Assembly: GCA_943735955.1 (NCBI GenBank)
Contig: OX030955.1
Location: forward strand, 1,710,734 to 1,774,733
Reading direction: 5' to 3'
Length of the DNA stretch: 64,000 nt
Source: Piscicola geometra
Taxonomy: Eukaryota > Annelida > Clitellata > Hirudinida > Piscicolidae
In this document: piece after piece, positions 46,633 through 64,000 of the stretch
Layout of the letters: every line of letters starts with the position of its first letter
Position numbering within the stretch: the first letter of the stretch is position 1
Translations under genes and position numbers: made by a program
Notes under the pieces: generated by a model
Database searches by the model: none
The model's input: only the letters and a program-made list of their open reading frames with translations
Told to the model about the DNA's origin: nothing

Positions 46633-49467
46633 TCATCCGCCTATTAAAGCCCTCAAGCCATCAATGCACCAACCAGTCTCTGCAATTGTTGTCACGGCAA
46701 CATCTCCACCACTGCATGTCGACAACACCACATCCTTGAGCCCCTCCAGAATCTGCCTCTTCCTTCTCATCCTCCTCATCCTGGAATCTCTGTCGTTCTG
46801 TTAAGTAGGATAAAGATCAAGCGAGGAGTTTGCCAGCGTGCCATTTTCTCAAAGTATGAGTTCACCAGAGCCTTCAATAGTGTGGTTAAAAAGGCTGCTG
46901 AACAAGATGGTCGACAAAAAAAACCACAAAATGTACAACAACAACAACAACAGAAACAGCAACAATTACAACAACTCCCACATGCATCATGAGTTTCGCC
47001 ACAAAGGTTTCCATGCATGGAAACGCAGTGTTGTTGTGCTTGATATTGTTGTTGAGCTTGATCTTGTTGTTGTTGTGTTCGATATTGTTGTTGTTGTGCT
47101 TGATATTGTTGTTGTTGTGCTTGATCTTGTTGTTGTTGTGTTCGATATTGTTGTTGTTGTGCTTGATATTGTTGTTGTTGTGTTCGATCTTGTTGTTGTT
47201 GTGTTCGATATTGTTGTTGTTGTGCTTGATATTGTTGTTGTTGTGTTCGATATTGTTGTTGTTGTGTTCGATATTGTTGTTGTTGTGTTCGATATTGTTG
47301 TTGTTGTGTTCGATATTGTTGTTGAGCTTGATCTTGTTGTTGTTGTGTTCGATCTTGTTGTTGTTGTGTTCGATATTGTTGTTGTTGTGTTCGATATTGT
47401 TGTTGTTGTGTTCGATATTGTTGTTGTTGTGTTCGATCTTGTTGTTGTTGTGTTCGATCTTGTTGTTGTTGTGCTCGATATTGTTGTTGTTGTGTTCGAT
47501 ATTGTTGTTGTTGTGTTCGATCTTGTTGTTGTTGTGTTCGATCTTGTTGTTGTTGTGTTCGATATTGTTGTTGTTGTGTTCGATATTGTTGTTGTTGTGC
47601 TTGATATTGTTGTTGTTGTGTTCGATATTGTTGTTGTTGTGTTCGATCTTGTTGTTGTTGTGTTCGATATTGTTGTTGTTGTGTTCGATATTGTTGTTGT
47701 TGTGTTCGATATTGTTGTTGTTGTGTTCGATATTGTTGTTGTTGTGTTCGATATTGTTGTTGTTGTGCTTGATATTGTTGTTGTTGTGTTCGATATTGTT
47801 GTTGTTGTGTTCGATATTGTTGTTGTTGTGTTCGATATTGTTGTTGTTGTGTTCGATATTGTTGTTGTTGTGTTCGATATTGTTGTTGTTGTGTTCGATC
47901 TTGTTGTTGTTGTGTTCGATATTGTTGTTGTTGTGTTCGATATTGTTGTTGTTGTGTTCGATATTGTTGTTGTTGTGTTCGATATTGTTGTTGTTGTGCT
48001 TGATCTTGTTGTTGTTGTGTTCGATATTGTTGTTGTTGTGCTTGATATTGTTGTTGTTGTGTTCGATCTTGTTGTTGTTGTGTTCGATATTGTTGTTGTT
48101 GTGCTTGATATTGTTGTTGTGTTCGATCTTGTTGTTGAGCGCATTAAACCTTTGCCGCATTGCATCTCTCAGCAGTTGCAGTCGCTGGTACTTGCGTGGC
48201 ATGTGCAGGAAGGGTCTGTGTGTTGTGGGGGATGGAATGAGGCAGTTGTGGTGAGTGTGGTGGGATTAGAATAGAATAGAATTTGAATTTGAAATGTCAT
48301 AGATAATGGTTGAGTGGTAAATTTTATGGATGAAGGCAGAGTGGGATGGTGATTTGGAAACATCTGATCACAACACAATTCCTCAGAAAGTAACTAACCC
48401 GATTTCTTTCAGGTTCACAGAAGAATACGCGTTGTAAAATGAGTTCTGATCCCGACAATTATGACCATAACCAACTTCATCATTATCACCACCCTTTAAA
48501 TTATCATTAACCTCTTCATTCTTATCATCAACATAATCAATATGGGATTTTTGAGATAACTCATTGAATCTCTCATTTTCGTTTAATTTTATCTTATAGT
48601 TTTTCACTTTTTGATTGGTTTTATCCCCGTTTTTGTCGTTGTTTTTGTTTAGTTTATGATTTGTCAACTTGGAAACGTTATTATTGATATTATTTTTTCC
48701 ATCAGGAAATTGTTTCGAATGATTACTGCTGAGAGTTTTATTTGATAGACAATTTTCATGCTTGATAGTGCCACAGTTATATGTGTTGCTACTTAAGGCT
48801 TTTGTCGCTCTGGTAGTTGAAGGCTTTTGGTGAAGTGTGTTACATGCTTGTAACACAGTGTTGCTCCCATTTTTGGAAGGTGGTTTGAGTGAAGTTTGGT
48901 GATTTGACAGTGATTTTGCTTTTGTTGTAATCTTTTGAATGCTTGATTCTTTCTGAAGTGAACCATATATAAGTATATGAAATTATAAATGTATTTCTAT
49001 AATTATTAACCATTTTTAAATCTTCAATATTTTTAAATTCTGAATAAAATTACTCTCTGTACTAGACATCTGGCTGTGGCAGCCTCATTTAATGCTTTCT
49101 CTAGAGCTTCACATTGGAAGCGCTTTTCATTGAAATCATCTGATGTGAAAAAAACTCAAGTCTGTTAACTTAAAGATATTTCATTTTATAAAAATAATTC
49201 TTTATTAATTTCAATTGTTCAACCTGTAGATGAAGGAAGGTTCTTTTTAAGCTCAGGTACATCATTAATTACTTTCTCTTTGTTCATCCAACTATAAATT
49301 TAAATAGTGTATAGTATTAGTAATCATATGCTAAAAGTTCAAAACTTTGAAGCAACTTCATACCTTAGCTTGTATAAATCCGAACACCGATTCGTCAAAG
49401 TTGATATGATATACTTTTGTCTTTCAATTTTTTCATTCAGTAACTCTAAGTGATTTAAATATTTCAT
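46633..49467 (-). CDS. Unrecognised Asn-rich protein with coding heptad minisatellite
   Basis: Six minus-strand exons agree in phase: 49467-49364, 49291-49224, 49139-49054, 48952-48399, 48215-46982 and 46797-46633, giving 736 aa. Residues 1-90 look helical (MKYLNHLELLNEKIERQKYI; CEALEKALNEAATARCLVQR). Residues 90-270 are Asn/Lys/Ser-rich and disordered. After a Gln/Arg-rich helix (PRKYQRLQLLRDAMRQRFNA), residues about 298-666 are some 50 copies of IEHNNNN, with Lys replacing Glu or the last Asn in some. The end is basic (RMRRMRRKRQ), then ILEGLKDVVLSTCSGGDVAV and a short tail to LIGG. Introns are short (72-184 bp). No family recognised. It starts 425 bp from the AP-3 beta gene on the opposite strand. 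Donors GTTAGT (exon 4) and GTGGGA (exon 5) are acceptable, not strong. Confidence 0.65.
47030..48135 (-). repeat. Coding 21-bp minisatellite, about 50 copies
   Basis: The unit on the plus strand is three GTT triplets, GTGTTC, then GATATT. Recurrent variants change TTC to CTT (Glu to Lys on the minus strand), ATT to CTT (Asn to Lys), or drop one GTT. The 21-bp length keeps phase, and no unit variant creates a stop in any of the six frames, so frames such as TTTTISN, LLLCSIL and VVVFDIV are also open. The minus-strand heptad frame IEHNNNN is preferred because it joins flanking exons in phase. Confidence 0.85.
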
Positions 49468-49892
49468 ATTAAATTTATAATTATGAAATTATAGTTACTT
49501 TAATGAGATAAATGGAAAAAACTAAATAACTTATTTGAACTTAACTTAACTTTTAAATCTAGGTTAGATTTTTGATAAGGGTGTTTAACTTTTAAATTCT
49601 GTCAACTGATTAAATGTATTCAAAAGTTTAAATTAATTATATTTTTTATTATGTAGGAAAAACATTGTTGGGATTTATAAGCTAAAATATTTTAATATTG
49701 AATTTCAATATTATTTAAAACAAAATTTAAAGACTGCATCTACCACTTCATCTTACGTACATTATTGATCAAAGTATGATATTCTCACAATATAATTTTA
49801 GGCATATATTCATTTAATAAACTATTTTAAAAAAATTATATACATATTCAAAGTGTTTTCTTTAAACTCAACAAACAAAATTATTTCTCAAG
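49468..49892. promoter_or_regulatory. Shared bidirectional promoter region
   Basis: Only 425 bp separate the ATG of the Asn-rich gene (minus) and the ATG of the AP-3 beta gene (plus). Both 5' UTRs and both promoters must lie here unless hidden leader exons exist. The sequence is AT-rich without a clear CpG or paired TATA element. Confidence 0.5.
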
Positions 49893-61326
<11,434 letters not shown>

Positions 61327-61893
61327 TGAGGTGTTGGGAGGGTTGTGGTGGAAATAAGGTGGACCATGGTGGAGGCAGTGCTGGTGGTGTTGGTGGTTGA
61401 AATCGTTTTCTATTATTTATGTTTTCTTTTTTGGGTGTTTTTTTAATCGTTGAAAACATTTGGTCTTTAAATTGTGTATTCATTCTTTTCACGTTTGCGC
61501 GTTCAACTAAGCCTGTTGCTTTTACTAAAATGTGAGGCAGACATTCGCGCGTAAAATGGCGTGTATTTAAAGTAGAAAAGAACATTCAAGTTATCTAATC
61601 CAAACGCTTCGATGGTTAATTATTTCATGGCTATACTGATACTCCCTTAATCTTTGCAGACATTCCATCTAAATGTCACTCAAATTGTATTTGACACTCA
61701 TTCCTTCACTTATAAATGATCTTTGGCGTCGTCATTGTTTATTTCGTTCAAAAAAATACGTTTTATGTGCAAAAAAATATGATTAGAATATTTTATAAAT
61801 AGATAATACTGATTTACAATAGAATAATACTCTTCTGGATTACTCTCGAAGACTAGTCTAATCAATCGTTCTAAGTATTTTTTATATTCTGGA
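61327..61893. other. Intergenic between AP-3 beta and Flattop genes
   Basis: Begins with the GC-richer 3' flank of AP-3 beta and becomes AT-rich. It holds the 3' UTR of one gene and the promoter of the next. Short minus-strand ORFs here have no recognisable features. Confidence 0.4.
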
Positions 61894-62928
61894 ATGCCGA
61901 TAGATTTCCATAAGACGCAGTACGACCAGCCTTTCAGCGCCAATCGTCTGTGCAACTTCGAGCTCTCCAAATGCGCCAAGAAGGTCCTCAACACCAAAAG
62001 GCTTCCAATCAAAGGCATCACTTCGTTCATAGCCGATGACAGGGGCAGATTGGTGGACGAAAAGATCAGGTGTGAGAGGACAAGCAGGACTGACTACGTG
62101 GCCACCTGGGACTTACCGCTCAAAATACCTGGGCCTCGAACTCTGATCAGCACTGGTCGGAAAAAGGCGATGGTGGCGAAGTTGGTGGAAGAAAACGAGC
62201 GGTTCAGATGCCAAATGGAAGTCAGGTCGAGAAGTTTGGGCGGAGTGAGGAAGTTGAAAGGGTGCGAGAAGGAGAAGGAAATGGTTGAGAAGGAAGTGAA
62301 GAAGAGGTTGGATGAAATGAAGGCGAGAAGAGCGGATATATGTAAGAAAGAAGATGAGATAAAAGAAGAAGAAAAGGTCGAATGTCCTTGTAAGTTAAAA
62401 GTGGAAGCAGACGAGGTGGATAATGTTGTGGTCAAGGAGTGTGATCAAGAGTGCCAAAAAGAAAAAATAATAAAAGAGTGCCAGGAAGAAAGGAAGCGAG
62501 AAGTGGAAAAAAGAGATAAGAAAGTAGAAAAAAAGTGTACTGATCAGGAAATGTTCGCCAAGTGTAGAGATATGCAGGAACAGAAGAGAGAAAACGAAAA
62601 GATTAGAAAGTGCAAGGAAGTGAAATTTGAGGCATGTGTGGAGAAATGTACAGCTTCAAAGACGAATCAAGATGCCACTGATTGCAGAGAAAAAGTAAAA
62701 ATGGAATGTGAAGAACAACTAAAAAAATGGAAGTGCGATAAAGAAGTGGAAGATGACAAGTGTGGAAGAGTAAAAGTTGATGAAGCATGTAAAGAAGAAG
62801 TAACCGAATGTCCACAGCCACCTTCGCCTAACCGACCTAAATGTCCTGAAAAAGTCGCTTCACCAGCTCCTCTACCCTGTCCCACAGACCCCATCCTCAC
62901 ACAGCGACAAGTCTGTCTGAACTTTTAA
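61894..62928 (+). CDS. CFAP126: Protein Flattop (CFAP126) homologue with Cys-rich C-terminal extension
   Basis: A single-exon 344-aa protein from ATG 61894 to TAA. Residues 1-100 follow the Flattop pattern: QYDQPFSANRLCNF (vertebrate QYEKAFSSKYLQNW), GITSFIADDRGRL (GYTQIIANDRGHL) and ATWDLPLKIPGPR (GTWQMPLKIPPAR). Flattop is a ciliary microtubule inner protein of motile axonemes, also linked to basal-body positioning. After about residue 100 the protein is unusual: a long Lys/Glu-rich helix-like region with some 20 cysteines spaced as CxxxC or C-x(6-12)-C (ECPCKLK, KECDQECQKE, KCKEVKFEACVEKC), then a Pro-rich end with KCPEK and PLPCPTDP. Vertebrate Flattop is about 180 aa with no such tail. 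Lack of introns next to a 29-exon gene is notable but normal for some axonemal genes. Confidence 0.75.
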   Translation: MPIDFHKTQYDQPFSANRLCNFELSKCAKKVLNTKRLPIKGITSFIADDRGRLVDEKIRCERTSRTDYVATWDLPLKIPGPRTLISTGRKKAMVAKLVEENERFRCQMEVRSRSLGGVRKLKGCEKEKEMVEKEVKKRLDEMKARRADICKKEDEIKEEEKVECPCKLKVEADEVDNVVVKECDQECQKEKIIKECQEERKREVEKRDKKVEKKCTDQEMFAKCRDMQEQKRENEKIRKCKEVKFEACVEKCTASKTNQDATDCREKVKMECEEQLKKWKCDKEVEDDKCGRVKVDEACKEEVTECPQPPSPNRPKCPEKVASPAPLPCPTDPILTQRQVCLNF

Positions 62929-63533
62929 GGGCTCTCAGTTTATTGAGCTTGTTCATTATTCATTGAAGCATATTCAACTCAAAGCATAATGAATGAATCA
63001 TTCATTCATACTAATAGTATTACCAAGAACGATATTTCCCAAGGAGTAAGAACCAATTTACCCACTCCAATGAACTTAGCCACACATTTTTCGTTTCAAA
63101 ATACCTTCTCTATAAATATAGTTGGATTAACAGAAAGAAAACAATTTTTTTATTTACTAAAATATTTAAAATAGATTTCAAAGATGATCTAAACATTTTA
63201 AAAATAAATATATTATTGACAAATTGACGACTTGCTTGAAATAAAAGTAAAATGGGTGAATTTCCCGAAATATATTACAAGCTAGAAGACTAGTAGCTTG
63301 CCTTAGAAGGATAAAACGTAGAATGACAGAGCACTAATGCCTGCTAATTCAAATCTCAATGAGGTGTCATTCTTGCAACGGATGCTTGATTTCAATCTGC
63401 AATCAATCAATAATTTATCAAATTACTTAAATAAAATACCAAAAAATCAAAAGTTAAAAACTGAAGTATAAAATATATTTAATAAACGAAGAGTACAAAA
63501 TGGTGATGGTTTAGAAGATAAAATGGAACTCAC
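62929..63533. other. AT-rich gap, partly the intron after the DIS3L2 exon
   Basis: The stretch adjoining 63533 is the intron following the DIS3L2-like exon (donor GTGAGT). Later DIS3L2 exons were not recognised in this window, so they may be very short, divergent, or hidden in this AT-rich sequence. Confidence 0.4.
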
Positions 63534-64000
63534 ATCCCAGGTGAAGGACTCCTCCACATGCAGGAGACGGCACTTGAGCTGCGTGAAGATGGCGATCTTC
63601 TGCGTCATCGTCTCCTTCGTCTCCTCGTTCGGCAGCCACACCAGCTCCATGTGCGCATTCTTCCCGTTCTTTACGTGCGTGAAGCTATCCAGAGGAACCT
63701 TGTTCAGTCTGATGCGCTTGTTGACTCCGAGTTTGCCGACCAGGACGTCGAACGACTTGTCTTGAACGTCGATGACAACTGCGTCCACGTGCATGGGACC
63801 ACACTCGCGCAGAAAGATGGTGAAGTACAGATCGACACTCTTGTCGCCGACACTCTTGGCGTTTGTCTTCTTTACGTTAATGTGCTCACACATCTTCTTC
63901 AGACGGATCGGGTCGGTGAGGATGCTCACCCTCCATGGCTCGTAGCCCAGGGCGATGCACAACTGACGGTGAACCAGCAAGTCGGCGTAACGTCTGATGG
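63534..64000 (-). CDS. DIS3L2: DIS3L2-like 3'-5' exoribonuclease (partial, C-terminal part)
   Basis: A minus-strand exon entering from the right edge and ending at TGGGAT|GTGAGT (63534). It starts in PIRRYADLLVHRQLCIALGY, the end of the catalytic RNB domain, as in DIS3L2 ([20 protein letters not shown]). It then runs through LYFTIFLRECGPMHVDAVVI (family SLFFAVLVKESGP), FDVLVGKLGVNKRIRLN (FDVLVLRYGVQKRIYCN) and ELVWLPNE (LVWEPED), the C-terminal S1-like fold. DIS3L2 degrades uridylated RNAs in the cytoplasm without the exosome. The catalytic aspartates lie upstream, outside the window. The prot. continues past 64000 and through the downstream intron. Confidence 0.9.

Noticed and set aside
46809..46990. 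Plus-strand exon-like frame after a pyrimidine tract and TAG, with AIFSKYEFTRAFNSVV and a Gln run
   Set aside because: Overlaps exon-intron structure of the minus gene, ends in a stop before the array and has no phase-matched partner. Kept only as a weak alternative.
46838..48274. Plus-strand 478-codon (VVVVFDI) and 421-codon (LLLLCSI) ORFs
   Set aside because: Shadows of the minisatellite; only the minus-strand IEHNNNN frame joins neighbouring exons in phase.

Overview
This window comes from an animal nuclear genome, most likely an invertebrate bilaterian. Genes are split by GT-AG introns, the DNA between them is AT-rich, and simple repeats are abundant. Gene content is metazoan: an AP-3 beta adaptin, a D2-like dopamine receptor, a Flattop/CFAP126 ciliary protein, a DIS3L2-type nuclease and a CAP-domain secreted protein. 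Nothing prokaryotic or viral was seen. The species cannot be named from the sequence.

Layout. 0.2-0.65 kb (+): a small acidic two-exon protein. 1.1-1.6 kb (-): a coding-like frame broken by in-frame stops, probably a pseudogene. 1.9-3.6 kb (+): part of a gene with a membrane segment and a long Cys/Ser/Lys-rich tail. 4.2-6.3 kb (+): a complete six-exon CAP gene. 8.2-35.4 kb (-): a seven-exon D2-like dopamine receptor (942 aa) whose two large introns of 13.5 and 7.8 kb hold a decayed hAT/Charlie-type transposon, a ~600-bp TAG array and other repeats. 35.4-45.8 kb: mostly non-coding, with two small secreted-peptide candidates, a short non-autonomous hAT-like element flanked by an 8-bp duplication, and a few short ORFs.

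45.9-61.3 kb holds two genes read outward from a ~425-bp shared promoter region. On the minus strand is an unrecognised Asn-rich protein (49467 to 46633, 736 aa). Its fifth exon carries about 50 copies of a 21-bp minisatellite that translates as the heptad IEHNNNN, and phase-compatible exons downstream could give it a membrane-anchored alternative C-terminus. On the plus strand is a 29-exon AP-3 beta gene (49893-61326, about 1149 aa) rebuilt exon by exon with consistent reading phase. Many of its introns consist largely of microsatellites or minisatellites, and the arrangement of GT and AC tracts around exons 16 and 17 suggests RNA pairing that could help or redirect splicing. 61.9-62.9 kb (+) is a single-exon Flattop/CFAP126 homologue with an unusual Cys/Lys/Glu-rich extension. 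The right edge holds an internal exon of a DIS3L2-like 3'-5' exoribonuclease on the minus strand.

Gene models were built by hand from splice-site consensus, phase agreement and remembered family motifs. No alignment or expression data were available, so exon ends, especially of the unrecognised genes, are predictions.
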